From assembly GCF_001275675.1 (NCBI RefSeq), contig NZ_LITM01000002.1, forward strand, positions 369,296-426,470: DNA of 57,175 bases, in the 5' to 3' direction. Below the pieces are notes generated by a model, which was given only the letters and a program-made list of their open reading frames with translations, was not told where the DNA came from and made no database searches. Positions within the stretch are counted from its first letter, which is position 1, and each line of letters opens with the position of its first letter. The stretch comes from Lysinibacillus sp. FJAT-14745 (GTDB lineage Bacteria > Bacillota > Bacilli > Bacillales_A > Planococcaceae). Positions 17,608-27,044 of the stretch are shown here, one piece after another. A program made the translations under genes and the position numbers.

Positions 17608-17754
17608 ATGAGTACTGTTCGAAGTTAAATACGGTCAATGGCAAAACTTCCTAAGAATATGGCTCTGATCACTACTACTGTAACGTGGGATTTCATGTCC
17701 AGTCTTTCTGTTACATGTTTTTATATCAGTATATGAATAAATCTCAAAACAAAA

Positions 17755-17889
17755 ATGAAGCTGGGACATAAGTATATTTCCAAAGCAAAATTAAAAAATT
17801 TCACATCAGAAAAGCGCGAGAAATCAACGTTTCTAACATTGATTTCTCGCGCTTTTTAAAGTTTTAACCAGTTGTGTTCCAGCCTCATC
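17755..17889. repeat. Long palindromic intergenic element with internal bidirectional terminator
   Basis: Outer inverted repeats ATGAAGCTGGGACATAA (from 17755) and TTGTGTTCCAGCCTCAT (to 17888) enclose a perfect 18-bp stem, AAAAGCGCGAGAAATCAA (17810-17827) and its complement (17839-17856). The inner stem ends in T runs on both strands and would terminate brnQ. GCTGGGACATAA-type ends are, from memory, common in intergenic elements of staphylococci and bacilli. The remainder of the 17540-17896 gap shows nothing else. Confidence 0.65.
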
Positions 17890-17896
17890 AAAACTT

Positions 17897-19234
17897 TTAC
17901 GCTCTTCTTGCTGGCAATAAGTAACCTATGAATGCCCCAATTAACGCTGGTAATATCCATCCTAAGCCAATGTCGTATAAAGGTAAAAAGTTCGAATAAG
18001 CTTTCTCAATCGCATCAAAAATACTTAATTTCGCCGTAGGAATGCTAGCCACTAACGCTTTATAACCATCAATAATACTAATAAAAATTGTAAAAATCAT
18101 AGTAATCGCGTATACCGTTTGCTTATTTTTAAATAGTGATGAGCTTAACGCAAGGACAATTAAGACAATTGCTATCGGATATAAGAACATCAGCACTGGA
18201 ATGGCAAACTTAATAATATTCGTTAATCCGAAGTTGGCAATTGTAAATGACACAACGCACAATAATAAAACAAACCATTTATAGCTTATTTTCGGGAATA
18301 CTTCATGGAAAAACTCACTACAAGATGTGATTAAGCCAATACTTGTCTTTAAACAAGCAAGGACAATAATAACTGCCAATAAAATAGCCCCGTATGAGCC
18401 AAAATAGTGATCTGCCACTGCGGCAAATATTAAGCCGCCGTTATCAAATGTACCAACAGCATCAATACTCGATGCCCCCATAAACGTTATTAAACCGTAT
18501 ATTAACGTCATTAATGCCATGGCAAAAATACCAGATTTCCACGTTGCTTTAGCAATTTCCTTTCTATCTGTTATTCCCGCACTTTTTATCGCGTTAATAA
18601 CGACAATACCAAAAGCTAATGAGGCTAATGCATCCATTGTGTTATAGCCTTCTTTAAAGCCTGTCATAAATGCTGAATCAATATAATCTCCGATTGGCTG
18701 CTGGAAATGCCCCATCGGTTTTACAATACTAATAATAATTAAAATAAATAACACAATCAAAAATGCTGGTGTTAAATATTTTCCGATATAATCCATAATT
18801 TTCGCTGGATTTAATGAGAAATAAAAAACGATGGCAAAAAATACGAAGCTAAATAAAGCAAGGAAAAGTGTTGTATGCTCAGCTTGTATATAAGGTTCAA
18901 AGCCAACAACAAACGGAACTGTCGCTGTACGTGGAATCGCAAAAAAAGGACCGATCGTTAAATAGAGGGCTAATGAAAAGATGACACCGAATAATGGGTG
19001 AACACGGCTCGCTAAGTCACGCAAACCGTTACTACCTGATAAACCGATAGCTAAAATACCTAAAAACGGTAAACCGATAGCTGTTACTAAAAATCCAATT
19101 AGGCCAAACCAAAAGTTGGTCCCCGCTAATTGGCCAAGCTGAATTGGAAAAATAAGATTCCCTGCTCCAAAATACAGTCCGAAAAGCATCGTACCAATGA
19201 CTGCATATGTTGAAAAAGGTATTTTTTGTTGCAT
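17897..19234 (-). CDS. brnQ: Branched-chain amino acid:cation symporter BrnQ
   Basis: 445 residues and 12 membrane helices. The N-terminal signature GTMLFGLYFGAGNLIFPIQLG and the motif GPFFAIPRTATVPF in helix 4 are diagnostic of the LIVCS/BrnQ family, which imports leucine, isoleucine and valine with Na+ or H+. It is monocistronic between hairpin elements, with a weak ribosome-binding site. No T-box or leucine-responsive leader is visible upstream (19235-19383), so regulation is probably by a protein such as CodY; I did not find a clear site. Confidence 0.9.
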   Translation of the reverse strand: MQQKIPFSTYAVIGTMLFGLYFGAGNLIFPIQLGQLAGTNFWFGLIGFLVTAIGLPFLGILAIGLSGSNGLRDLASRVHPLFGVIFSLALYLTIGPFFAIPRTATVPFVVGFEPYIQAEHTTLFLALFSFVFFAIVFYFSLNPAKIMDYIGKYLTPAFLIVLFILIIISIVKPMGHFQQPIGDYIDSAFMTGFKEGYNTMDALASLAFGIVVINAIKSAGITDRKEIAKATWKSGIFAMALMTLIYGLITFMGASSIDAVGTFDNGGLIFAAVADHYFGSYGAILLAVIIVLACLKTSIGLITSCSEFFHEVFPKISYKWFVLLLCVVSFTIANFGLTNIIKFAIPVLMFLYPIAIVLIVLALSSSLFKNKQTVYAITMIFTIFISIIDGYKALVASIPTAKLSIFDAIEKAYSNFLPLYDIGLGWILPALIGAFIGYLLPARRA

Positions 19235-19383
19235 TTTGATGTACTCCTTAGATGTATTTAACTATTGCTAAATCGAAGAGATTTCTCACTACAATTCTAC
19301 TATGTTATCAGGCATTTATTTTAAAAACAATAGTTTTTTCTTTTATAATAGTTAATTGTTCAGTTCCTAGCTTTAAGTAGACA

Positions 19384-19413
19384 AAACTAAAAGAGCTGTC
19401 TGCTGACAGCCCC
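19384..19413 (-). terminator. Terminator of the carboxylesterase gene
   Basis: On the minus strand GGGGCTGTC-AGCA-GACAGC followed by TCTTTTAGTTTTG, directly after the stop codon. Confidence 0.75.
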
Positions 19414-20166
19414 TTAGTTTGCTACTGACCACTCTACATGATCTAAAAACTTGTATACGTCCTCGTACACTTTTTCACGCTCTTTGTCTAATGTAATAAT
19501 ATGGCCAGAATTTTCATACCAAATGATCTCTTTATCATCTGTTTCCACAGTGTTTAGAATGAATGGTGCACTTTCTTGATAAAGTTCATCATCTAATGAA
19601 CCTTGTAATACTAATGTAGGTGCTTTGATTGTAGATAATTCATCGCGTGTTTCTGTAGTTAAACGTGTCACACCATCCAATGAATCCTTAGGGGTAATAC
19701 GTAATTCATGTAATTCTGAAATAATTTGATCTTTTGATTTATTTTCAAAATGTTTATATAAACGAGCGTAATGATATAAACGTGTAAATAGGCCTTTTGA
19801 GTTATCACGTGTGATTGGTGCACACATGGCAACACATGCTTTCACAGGAAACATCTCTGCTACTTTTAACGAAAATACGCCGCCTAGGGAAATTCCTACT
19901 ACCGCGATTTCTTGATAGCCTTTACTTTTTAGGAAGTTATAACCTTCCACAACATCGTTCCACCAGTCTTCTGGTCTTGTTTCAAGTAATGCTTCTGGCT
20001 CTACGCCATGCCCACTATAAATCGGTGCATGAACTGTATAACCTCGTTTTGATAAAAATTCACCTAGCTTTTTTACATCTTTTGTGCTACCAGTGAATCC
20101 ATGCAGTAATAGTACGGCTTTTTTGCCTCCCTCAATTGTTAGAGGTTGTGGCTTTGATAAATTCAT
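19414..20166 (-). CDS. Carboxylesterase of the Est30 type
   Basis: A 250-residue alpha/beta hydrolase. The oxyanion motif is LLHGFTGS (about 20-27), the nucleophile Ser93 sits in GISLGG, the acid is Asp192/193 in GSLDDELY and His222 is in NSGHIITLD. Length and triad spacing match the Geobacillus carboxylesterase Est30 closely. It is a cytoplasmic, monomeric enzyme that hydrolyses short- to medium-chain esters; the natural substrate is unknown. It is often located near RNase R/secG in bacilli, but not here. Monocistronic. Confidence 0.85.
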   Translation of the reverse strand: MNLSKPQPLTIEGGKKAVLLLHGFTGSTKDVKKLGEFLSKRGYTVHAPIYSGHGVEPEALLETRPEDWWNDVVEGYNFLKSKGYQEIAVVGISLGGVFSLKVAEMFPVKACVAMCAPITRDNSKGLFTRLYHYARLYKHFENKSKDQIISELHELRITPKDSLDGVTRLTTETRDELSTIKAPTLVLQGSLDDELYQESAPFILNTVETDDKEIIWYENSGHIITLDKEREKVYEDVYKFLDHVEWSVAN

Positions 20167-20581
20167 TTTATAATATCCCCTTCACGGAAACTTGAAATTG
20201 TGTAATTTATGTGTCTATCTTAACACCCTTTATTCATAATGTACAATTTATAGTTTTTATCATATTAATGTCTTTTATGCATTAACGATGTGAGGTTAAT
20301 GGTTGTTATATCACACTTTCTGCTACTTTCATTTTGCATTCTTCATTTTACGTGCGCCGTTTTTATAAAATTTTTTATCCCGCATTTACGGGCAGTAATT
20401 TCTCTGTACCGAAAATGAAGCGAAAGTAAAGAAGTTGGTGGGAAATAATCCCGATTGGTGAAGACTACTAATCAGTGGGAAAACTTTACTAATTAATGTT
20501 TCACTTGATGTGCCTATACTTCCTACTCTTTTACCGTTATAATGCAGTTAACTCAAAAATAACGGGAATTGAGGTGAAAAA
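20167..20581. other. Intergenic region upstream of the LysR gene
   Basis: No gene seen. It holds a small hairpin CCCG-CATTTA-CGGG near 20391 and an imperfect dyad at about 20448-20483 (TCCCGATTGGTG, then ACTAATCAGTGGGA). The latter has ATTGGT/ACTAAT arms of the kind LysR proteins use for autoregulation and lies about 100 bp before the LysR start. Confidence 0.4.
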
Positions 20582-21463
20582 ATGGAATGGCAGCAATTAG
20601 AATATTTTGTAGCAGTAGCAAAGCTTGAGCATATGACTCGTGCTGCTGAAGCATTAGCGATTTCTCAACCAGCATTAAGTCGTTCGATTTCAAAGCTTGA
20701 AGAGGAATTAGGAGTACCCCTGTTCGACCGACAAGGACGTTCGATTATGCTCAACCGATATGGCGAGCTTTTTTTGTATCGTGTCCAACGCATGCGTAAG
20801 GAATACGAAAAAGCAGTTTTAGAATTACAGGAGCTTAATAACCCAGAGCTAGGAGATGTATCACTCGGCTTTTTACATACATTAGGGACTAGCATCGTAC
20901 CTGATTTGATCCGCGCTTTCCGTCAAAACCATCCGCATATACGCTTTCACTTTACACAAAATTACTCACATTCCCAACTTAAGCAATTACTCGCGGGAGA
21001 GTTAGACCTTTGCTTACTTGCAGCGATTGACACGGAGCCACCTGTTTGCTGGAAGGAGCTGTGGCGTGATGAGCTTTATATTATGGTGCCGATCGACCAT
21101 CCCTTCGCCAACCGGAAAAGCATTAAAATGAAGGAACTTGAACATGAGAATTTTGTTCTTATGAAAAAGGGTTACGCTTTGCGCCGTACAGCTGATAGAT
21201 TATTAAATGCTGCAGGTATCAAACCGAAGATTACTTTTGAAGGCGATGAGGTATCAACAGTAGCTGGTTTTGTAGGTGCTGGCCTCGGCGTGTCGTTACT
21301 GCCTGTTGACGAAGACTTGAATCCAAATAAATTGGCGAAAATTCGTGTGGAGGATATGATTTGTGAACGGATCATAGGTATGGCTTGGATCGAAAATCGA
21401 TACCTTCCACCATCAGCACGACAATTTCAGCAATTTGTATTCGATTTTTACGAGAAAAAATAA
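20582..21463 (+). CDS. LysR-family transcriptional regulator
   Basis: 293 residues: the LysR winged helix-turn-helix (LEYFVAVAKLEHMTRAAEAL, SQPALSRSISKLEEELG, PLFDRQGR) followed by the two-lobed substrate-binding domain, ending in the usual PPSARQFQQFV. It is of the YybE/YwbI type, often paired with a divergent MFS transporter, which is absent here: the divergent neighbour is the esterase 415 bp away. The target is therefore uncertain; autoregulation is likely. The ribosome-binding site is GAGGTGAAAAA. Confidence 0.85.
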   Translation: MEWQQLEYFVAVAKLEHMTRAAEALAISQPALSRSISKLEEELGVPLFDRQGRSIMLNRYGELFLYRVQRMRKEYEKAVLELQELNNPELGDVSLGFLHTLGTSIVPDLIRAFRQNHPHIRFHFTQNYSHSQLKQLLAGELDLCLLAAIDTEPPVCWKELWRDELYIMVPIDHPFANRKSIKMKELEHENFVLMKKGYALRRTADRLLNAAGIKPKITFEGDEVSTVAGFVGAGLGVSLLPVDEDLNPNKLAKIRVEDMICERIIGMAWIENRYLPPSARQFQQFVFDFYEKK

Positions 21464-21507
21464 TAGAAAGCTTCTATCATTCATAAAAAATGTGCTAGCT
21501 AAAGCAG

Positions 21508-21544
21508 AAAAGCGAGTAACAATTTAACATTGTTACTCGCTTTT
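21508..21544. terminator. Bidirectional terminator between LysR and histidine kinase genes
   Basis: Perfect 15-bp stem AAAAGCGAGTAACAA / TTGTTACTCGCTTTT with a 7-base loop, between convergent genes. Confidence 0.9.
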
Positions 21545-21554
21545 CTTGAATTGT

Positions 21555-22913
21555 TCAAATGGATTTGGGAAAAGTCAGTGTAACAGATGTACCCTCACCT
21601 AATTGACTTTTAATTGATAGTTTTCCATGATAGTTGTCCATCAATTTTTGTGCAATGGATAACCCAATTCCATACCCCCCTTTTTTTCGATTCCGTGATT
21701 TTTCCACTCGATAAAAACGGTTTGTAACAAATGGTATATCTTCTTCAGGAATACCGATTCCAAAATCTTGCACAGTCAATTCATGCTGATGATAATAGAT
21801 GTTTACTTTTTTTTCATCATTTGAATACTTAATAGCGTTATCGATTAAAATTGTAAGTACTTGTTCAAGATGCCCTTCTGTTATGGCCAATGCTTCACCT
21901 TTAGTTGTTTGGAGCGAAAAAGAGAAATCTGGATGAGTAATTTGAAAATCGTTGATAACTTTTTCAATAATATATTGAGGATTCTCCAATAAAATTGAGA
22001 CATTCTTGATTTTTTCTGAATCTAGTCTAGATAATTCTAATAAATCCTTTACCAATTTTTCCATTCGATTCACTTCTTTTAAAGATGAATTCAATGATTT
22101 TTCTAATACTTCAGGATCATTTTTTCCCCAACGATTTAACATCATTAAGTTTCCATTCAACACTGAAATCGGCGTTCTTAATTCATGTGAAGCATCTTCC
22201 ACGAACTGTTTTTGTTGATTAAATGAAGTTTCTAGTTGATCCATCAGTTCATTAAAATGATTTGCTAATTCTGCAATTTCATCTTGCGCAGGCTGTACTT
22301 GCACCCTTTCTTTTAAACCAAACTTTTTAATTATAGTAAGCGTTTGGGAAATATCTTGTATCGGTCTAACGATTTGTTTAGAAATGAATAGCGCACCTAC
22401 TAAACTTAAGAAAACTGCACCAATCCCTGACAAAAACATAACTAGCCCAAATTGTGCTAATAAATTATCGAAGATCTCCATATTACGAATAATTTCAACC
22501 GCAAAATTTGTACCATTTAATGACTCTCGGTACACTAACAGTCGGTCGTCACCTGTTTTGATTAATTCAAAATGTCCGTTTTGAACTGAGTGAGAAGGTA
22601 CTTGCAATAATTCTTCTTCACTTACAGCAATAATGCTTTCACCATTTTCATCCAATATTCGAATTGTCTCTGATTTTTCATTAATGGAATGAATGAACGA
22701 TTTATTTTCTTTAATAAACTGGCTAGATAGCTTTTGGTCACCATAAAGATTTTGTATAGCTATCATCTTATTTTCAATCGACTGTTCTTCATAATGAATC
22801 ATCCAACTGTTCATCACAAAATATTGCAATATATTATAAGAAACGAATAAGCCAATCATCATTACCGTTGTCCATAAAATAACTTTTGTTTTTAGCTTTA
22901 ACGATTTCATCAT
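21555..22913 (-). CDS. Sensor histidine kinase (HAMP-containing)
   Basis: 452 residues: TM1 (about 11-33), an extracytoplasmic sensor to about 150, TM2 (152-176), HAMP (177-230), the H-box with the phospho-acceptor His243 in DASHELRTP, an N-box (Asn359 in LIDNAIKYSND), the G1 box DFGIGIPEED and a G2 box ending GGYGIGLSIAQ. It overlaps the response-regulator gene as ATGA, so the two are translated together. It resembles the ArlS/CssS-like group of Bacillota. The signal is unknown; the PepSY protein upstream is a plausible accessory or target. Confidence 0.9.
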   Translation of the reverse strand: MMKSLKLKTKVILWTTVMMIGLFVSYNILQYFVMNSWMIHYEEQSIENKMIAIQNLYGDQKLSSQFIKENKSFIHSINEKSETIRILDENGESIIAVSEEELLQVPSHSVQNGHFELIKTGDDRLLVYRESLNGTNFAVEIIRNMEIFDNLLAQFGLVMFLSGIGAVFLSLVGALFISKQIVRPIQDISQTLTIIKKFGLKERVQVQPAQDEIAELANHFNELMDQLETSFNQQKQFVEDASHELRTPISVLNGNLMMLNRWGKNDPEVLEKSLNSSLKEVNRMEKLVKDLLELSRLDSEKIKNVSILLENPQYIIEKVINDFQITHPDFSFSLQTTKGEALAITEGHLEQVLTILIDNAIKYSNDEKKVNIYYHQHELTVQDFGIGIPEEDIPFVTNRFYRVEKSRNRKKGGYGIGLSIAQKLMDNYHGKLSIKSQLGEGTSVTLTFPKSI

Positions 22914-23581
22914 TTCATTACATACCCGACGCCACGAACCGAATGAATATAATGTTCTTCATCATTTTGAAGTTTATTGCGCAAATATCTAACATAGACA
23001 TCTACAACATTCGTTTCCACTTCCGTCTCATATCCCCAAATTTTCTCCAATATCAATTCCCGAGAAAGTACGTGATTTACATTTTGTAAAAAAATTAAGA
23101 GGAGTTCATATTCTCTTTTTGTCAAAGGTATTTCTTCAGACTCTTTCATAACCGTTCGAGACATCGTATCCACTTGTATTTCTTTAAATTTCAAGTGCTT
23201 GATAACATTCTTTTCATATCGTTCATTTCGACGAAAAATCACGCGCATTCTCGCTAACAGTTCTTCAATTGAAAAAGGCTTAGACATATAATCGTCAGCT
23301 CCTACATCCAAGCCCATTACACGATCCATAATGCTATCTCTCGCAGTAAGCATAATTATTGGCGTTTCTTTCACAAGTCGAATTCTTCTACAAATTTCTG
23401 TACCGTTTAAATGAGGTAGCATTAAATCTAAGAGAATAAGGTCGAAATCTTGATTCAGTGCAGTTTCCAGCCCTTCACGTCCATCATGGATAACCGTCAC
23501 ATCGAAGCCTTCGTGTGTAAGTTCTAATTCTAAAAATTCTGTAATTCTTTCCTCGTCCTCTATGATCAATACTTTCTTCAA
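22910..23581 (-). CDS. OmpR-family response regulator
   Basis: 223 residues. The receiver domain has Asp52 (LILLDLMLPHLNG), the acidic pair EDE at 8-10 and Lys101 (YMSKPFS). The C-terminal winged helix (KEIQVDTMSRTV, LTKREYELLLIFLQN, VDVYVRYLRNKL, RGVGYVMK) is of the PhoB/OmpR type. It is phosphorylated by the kinase encoded directly downstream. The terminator of the PepSY gene lies upstream, so it has its own promoter in 23582-23815, although read-through is possible. Confidence 0.92.
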   Translation of the reverse strand: MKKVLIIEDEERITEFLELELTHEGFDVTVIHDGREGLETALNQDFDLILLDLMLPHLNGTEICRRIRLVKETPIIMLTARDSIMDRVMGLDVGADDYMSKPFSIEELLARMRVIFRRNERYEKNVIKHLKFKEIQVDTMSRTVMKESEEIPLTKREYELLLIFLQNVNHVLSRELILEKIWGYETEVETNVVDVYVRYLRNKLQNDEEHYIHSVRGVGYVMK

Positions 23582-23814
23582 ATGCGAGCCCTCCTAAGAT
23601 TTAGACTATTTACATGTTACCGGATTATAGAAAAACTAACAATTCTCTTGCAGTTCTGTGTTTAATACTTTTTGATTTATGGCTAGGATCATTTTCCAAT
23701 ACCTCTTGCGAGAAGATTAACCGGTTGCATAATAAAGAGAAGAAGTTCATCTATTTTTCATCCTATAATCTCCATTTTAATGAGATATTATTGCAACTAC
23801 CTACAAAAAGTGAC

Positions 23815-23849
23815 AAAAGAAAAAAGGAAGGGTCTTTACCCATTCCTTT
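23815..23849 (-). terminator. Terminator of the PepSY gene
   Basis: AAAGGAATGGGT / ACCCTTCCTTT stem on the minus strand (one bulge) followed by a U-rich tract. Confidence 0.75.
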
Positions 23850-23860
23850 AATTGATACGA

Positions 23861-24256
23861 TTAATCGTTTTCTTCTGCTCGATCATCTTCATTTTCCGCT
23901 TCCACTTTCACTACTTTACCTGAAACAGCATCGATTTTTACATCTTTCACATCGCCAGATGAAGTTTTAATTTCAAAACCGTAAACCACAACACCGTCTT
24001 CATCTTCTAATTCAGATTTTTGCACTGTTCCTGTAACATTTTGAAGAGCAATCTCTTGAGCTTTTTCCAATGATAATTTTGCTTTTGCTTGCAGTTCAGC
24101 AATATTATCGTCATCCTTTTCAGTTTCTACCTTTTCTACCTGATTAGTCTTCACATTATCGGTGCTAGCAAAAGCAGAAGTAATGACATAATTACCTGCA
24201 AACGCGCCTCCAATAAATGTTGCTGCTAAAACTGGGATCATTAATTTCTTTATCAT
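23861..24256 (-). CDS. Secreted PepSY-domain protein
   Basis: 131 residues. A signal peptide or membrane anchor occupies residues 1-30 (LMIPVLAATFIGGAFA), followed by one PepSY domain (about 58-118: AKLSLEKAQEIALQNVTG, VYGFEIKTSSGDVKDVKIDA). The sequence is strongly acidic, including the C-terminal EAENEDDRAEEND. PepSY proteins lie outside the membrane and often act with two-component systems as regulators of proteases or as sensors. It is upstream of and co-oriented with the RR-HK pair, which probably responds to or controls it. Confidence 0.85.
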   Translation of the reverse strand: MIKKLMIPVLAATFIGGAFAGNYVITSAFASTDNVKTNQVEKVETEKDDDNIAELQAKAKLSLEKAQEIALQNVTGTVQKSELEDEDGVVVYGFEIKTSSGDVKDVKIDAVSGKVVKVEAENEDDRAEEND

Positions 24257-24413
24257 TTTGAGTTCCTCCTAAAAATTATTGTAAAGTTTTCTTACAGTCC
24301 CTATTCTGACAGGTCGTTATGAAACGTTTAGGAGAATGTTTTAAGAGTTCAATAAATTTTTAATGAGTACTTTCTCATTTTGAGGTTTACTACAAGACAA
24401 TTTTCTTCAACAT

Positions 24414-24445
24414 CAAAAACCACCTTCTCCAAAAGAAAGGTGGTT
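24414..24445 (-). terminator. Terminator of the DUF1835 gene
   Basis: AACCACCTT / AAGGTGGTT stem followed on the minus strand by a T-rich tract. Confidence 0.8.
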
Positions 24446-24464
24446 ACTGAAAAGAAATTTATTA

Positions 24465-25262
24465 TTACTTTCCTACATATTTTACTTGATAAGAATACAT
24501 ATCTTTTGTATCTCCATCAATCTCAAAAAGCCCATGCTTTGCAAGGGTCATCAAGCGTTTTTCCACAAATTCTTCACTTAAATAATCATCAATTGCACCA
24601 ATTGTTTCACCGATGATACGCGTCGGTATAAGCCATTCTTCATTTAGTTCGTCATGTGCTCTTGCCGCACATTCCAAAATGATAGGATCCAATGCATCTT
24701 CCGCTACATGTACAATTCCATCTTGCCAAACTCGCAGTGTACTAGGGTTTTGTTTCAACTCTTCCCATTCCTTTGCAAGTTGCTGACACTCATCAATAGA
24801 AAACCGCTTTGCCTCGGAACGGAGCTTCATTAACAAGTCTGACGCAAGTTCACCTGTTTGACGAATCATCATGTTTGGTTGTACACGTTTCAAGCCCTCT
24901 GTGGCATCAATCCCATATACCATACTACATGTATTGATCAACTCGCTCATGACAAAACGTAACCCTATCTCTTCATGAGTACTTTGGCTGTACCAAACCC
25001 AGACATCAATATCGCTCAGTAAACCTGCAATTTTTTTCTTCCAAGCATTCTGAAGATCCTCGTACAATTCTCGTTCTTCATTGTCCCTAAAGATATAGGA
25101 TTCTAACCAGCTTTTCCGTTCTTCTGGGCTGCTTAATGGACCAATCGAAAAAATCTCATTGACACAAAGCACAGTCTCATCTCGTTGTAAATGATGTTGT
25201 CGTATCGCATGTTTTATCGAACCTTGAGTAGATAAGCTAAACGTTATATGTAAAATTGCCAT
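24465..25262 (-). CDS. DUF1835 / DUF3658 protein
   Basis: A 265-residue soluble protein with an N-terminal DUF1835 domain (ILHITFSLSTQGSIKHAI; VLCVNEIFSIGPLS) and a C-terminal DUF3658 domain (near 175-260, ending EFVEKRLMTLAKHGLFEIDG). Such proteins are widespread and multicopy in Bacillaceae and have no established function. It follows the LysE exporter gene by 14 bp and is probably co-transcribed with it. Confidence 0.8.
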   Translation of the reverse strand: MAILHITFSLSTQGSIKHAIRQHHLQRDETVLCVNEIFSIGPLSSPEERKSWLESYIFRDNEERELYEDLQNAWKKKIAGLLSDIDVWVWYSQSTHEEIGLRFVMSELINTCSMVYGIDATEGLKRVQPNMMIRQTGELASDLLMKLRSEAKRFSIDECQQLAKEWEELKQNPSTLRVWQDGIVHVAEDALDPIILECAARAHDELNEEWLIPTRIIGETIGAIDDYLSEEFVEKRLMTLAKHGLFEIDGDTKDMYSYQVKYVGK

Positions 25263-25276
25263 GAAAATCCCCCATT

Positions 25277-25900
25277 TTACTGTTTACTCAGCGCTATTTG
25301 TATTCCAATAAAAGTAAAAAGAACACCTTGAATCATATTTAATCGTTTAGCAATTGCAGGTTTCCCAATAATTACTTTTCTTACTTCACCTGCAAAAATA
25401 CTAAATAATGAGAATAGTATAAGCGCTTGTACTAAAAATACAATACCCAAAATTAACATCTGTAAACCTACATGGCCAATAGAAGGATTTACAAACTGTG
25501 GCAATAGTGCTAAGAAAAATAAAGAAACTTTTGGATTTAAAATATTCATGAAAATACCTTTTCGATATAACTTCACATAGGCTTGTACATTTTGCTGTTC
25601 CAATGTGAATGGATCGCCTTTCGCACGAAACGATTGCCATGCTAAATACAATAAATACGCTGCTCCTGCAAACTTAACTATAGAAAAAATAACTGTTGAT
25701 TGATAAATAATAGCCGAGATCCCGAGAACAGCCGCACCTATATGAACGAGCAAACCTGTACACAGACCAAGTGATGTCGCTATACCAGCCTTTTTATCCT
25801 GTGTAATGCTTTGTGCAAGAACAAATAAATTATCTGGTCCGGGCATTAGTGTTAAAATAACTGCTGCTCCTAAAAACGCCAATAACGTTGAAAATACCAA
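25277..25900 (-). CDS. LysE/RhtB-family amino acid exporter
   Basis: 207 residues and six helices. The N-terminal motif ILTLMPGPDNLFVLAQS is diagnostic of LysE/RhtB, and NPKVSLFFLALLPQFVNP in the middle is also typical. It exports an amino acid or homoserine-lactone-like solute. The start is probably the TTG at 25900 with GGGG six bases upstream. It heads a two-gene operon with the DUF1835 protein. Confidence 0.85.
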   Translation of the reverse strand: MVFSTLLAFLGAAVILTLMPGPDNLFVLAQSITQDKKAGIATSLGLCTGLLVHIGAAVLGISAIIYQSTVIFSIVKFAGAAYLLYLAWQSFRAKGDPFTLEQQNVQAYVKLYRKGIFMNILNPKVSLFFLALLPQFVNPSIGHVGLQMLILGIVFLVQALILFSLFSIFAGEVRKVIIGKPAIAKRLNMIQGVLFTFIGIQIALSKQ

Positions 25901-25956
25901 TACTACCCCTTCTTTCTATTACTCTTAAATAGGTTTAGGTTTATCAACTTATATAA

Positions 25957-26007
25957 ATGACATACGTTTTAACAAAATGTCACGCCTAGATTTTGGTAAT
26001 GAACAAT
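25957..26007. mobile_element. Decayed IS end (same family as the window termini)
   Basis: TGTCACGCCTAGATTTTGG followed by TAATGAAC aligns to the IS end TGTCATCCCCGGATTTTGG followed by TGATGAGC with only a few changes; the preceding ATACGTTTTAACAAAA also resembles the IS. A second such relic is at 47767-47812. No transposase is left. The rest of the gap 25901-26204 is the promoter region of the small membrane protein gene. Confidence 0.5.
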
Positions 26008-26204
26008 TATTTTTAGAAAAGAATCGTTATAATATGGTTTTATTTCCATTATACTACACAACGACGCCGTTCTTCTAAATTTATACAAGAAAAATATTCA
26101 ATCAATTATGCTCGTTTACGCAATACTTTTCTTTCTTAATACATTATAATAAATATTACCATAAGATAAAAGTCGTATTGTTTTGAAGAAAGAGGTGTTT
26201 GTCG

Positions 26205-26588
26205 GTGGCAGTAAGTGATATTGTAAAGCAATATGAAGACGAGCAAGGAAATGTCTATTATAAAATGAAAACACATGCTATCGAGGTACAGGCTACGCAA
26301 AATTCAGGGTTAGCACCAGTTATTACTTATTGGATGGGTGAAAAAGAGATTACTGACGATATTCGGAGTTTACGCTTTAGCCCTCGTCCTCCCTCAAGTT
26401 ATATTCAAGATTACGATGAATTTCAAACAATGCTTTACGCAAAAGAACAACGTGCCATCAACGAACTATATGAAAAAATGAGTATAAAACCGAAAAATAT
26501 GTCTTCAGGAAAACAAATAGTATGGAGCTTTTTCGTGATTGTTATGGCAATGCTCCCACTATTAGTCGCAATCTGGTGGTACAAATAA
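26205..26588 (+). CDS. Small membrane-anchored protein of unknown function
   Basis: 127 residues if started at the GTG at 26205, which has AGAGGTG eight bases upstream (the TTG at 26199 is too close to it). The cytoplasmic N-terminal part (YEDEQGNVYYKMKTHAIEVQ) is followed by one C-terminal helix (about 105-124) ending in WWYK, a tail-anchored layout. I recognise no family. Monocistronic, just upstream of the proBA leader. Confidence 0.6.
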   Translation: MAVSDIVKQYEDEQGNVYYKMKTHAIEVQATQNSGLAPVITYWMGEKEITDDIRSLRFSPRPPSSYIQDYDEFQTMLYAKEQRAINELYEKMSIKPKNMSSGKQIVWSFFVIVMAMLPLLVAIWWYK

Positions 26589-26769
26589 ACAAAGTTGTAT
26601 TTCTCTCTCACGCTTACCCTCGATTGTTCAGTATTACCTTCTTATTTATTCGAATCTTTTTATGAACATTCCTAATCAGCTTGACAGACTTGCTAAAGTA
26701 GTGCATTCTTTATTCAATTACTTTTTGAGGAATGAGACATCATTCAAACAAGATATTCAATTATAAAAA

Positions 26770-27006
26770 TAAAAGCGAACGAAGACTAATACTTAGAAAC
26801 TGCTTGATCAGAGAGCGATGCCCATCGGCTGTAAGGCATTGTACAAGAAAGACTAAAGAACCTACTTCGTAAAAACGTCCTAGCTAAACTAGGCGCAGTC
26901 TCAAGCGTTATGAGCAAAGTGGAATGTCATTGACGTTCAATGTAGGTGGTACCACGGAAGGCAAACCTTTTCGTCCTAATTTATTAGGATGAAAAGGTTT
27001 TTTATT
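26770..27006 (+). promoter_or_regulatory. T-box leader of proBA (proline, CCU specifier)
   Basis: The conserved T-box core AGGTGGTACCACGG is at 26944-26957. It is followed by a terminator with stem AAACCTTTTCGTCCTAAT / ATTAGGATGAAAAGGTTT and a T run ending near 27006. Stem I is closed next to the specifier loop by ACGAAG (26779-26784) with CTTCGT (26865-26870), leaving GAA-CCT-A exposed; CCT (26861-26863) is a proline codon. Uncharged tRNA-Pro would bind and stabilise the antiterminator, switching on proline synthesis, as known for proBA in B. subtilis. The rest of 26589-26770 holds only the promoter region. Confidence 0.92.
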
Positions 27007-27044
27007 TTTAAATAAAAGTGTAATGGCGAATTGGAGGTATTGCT

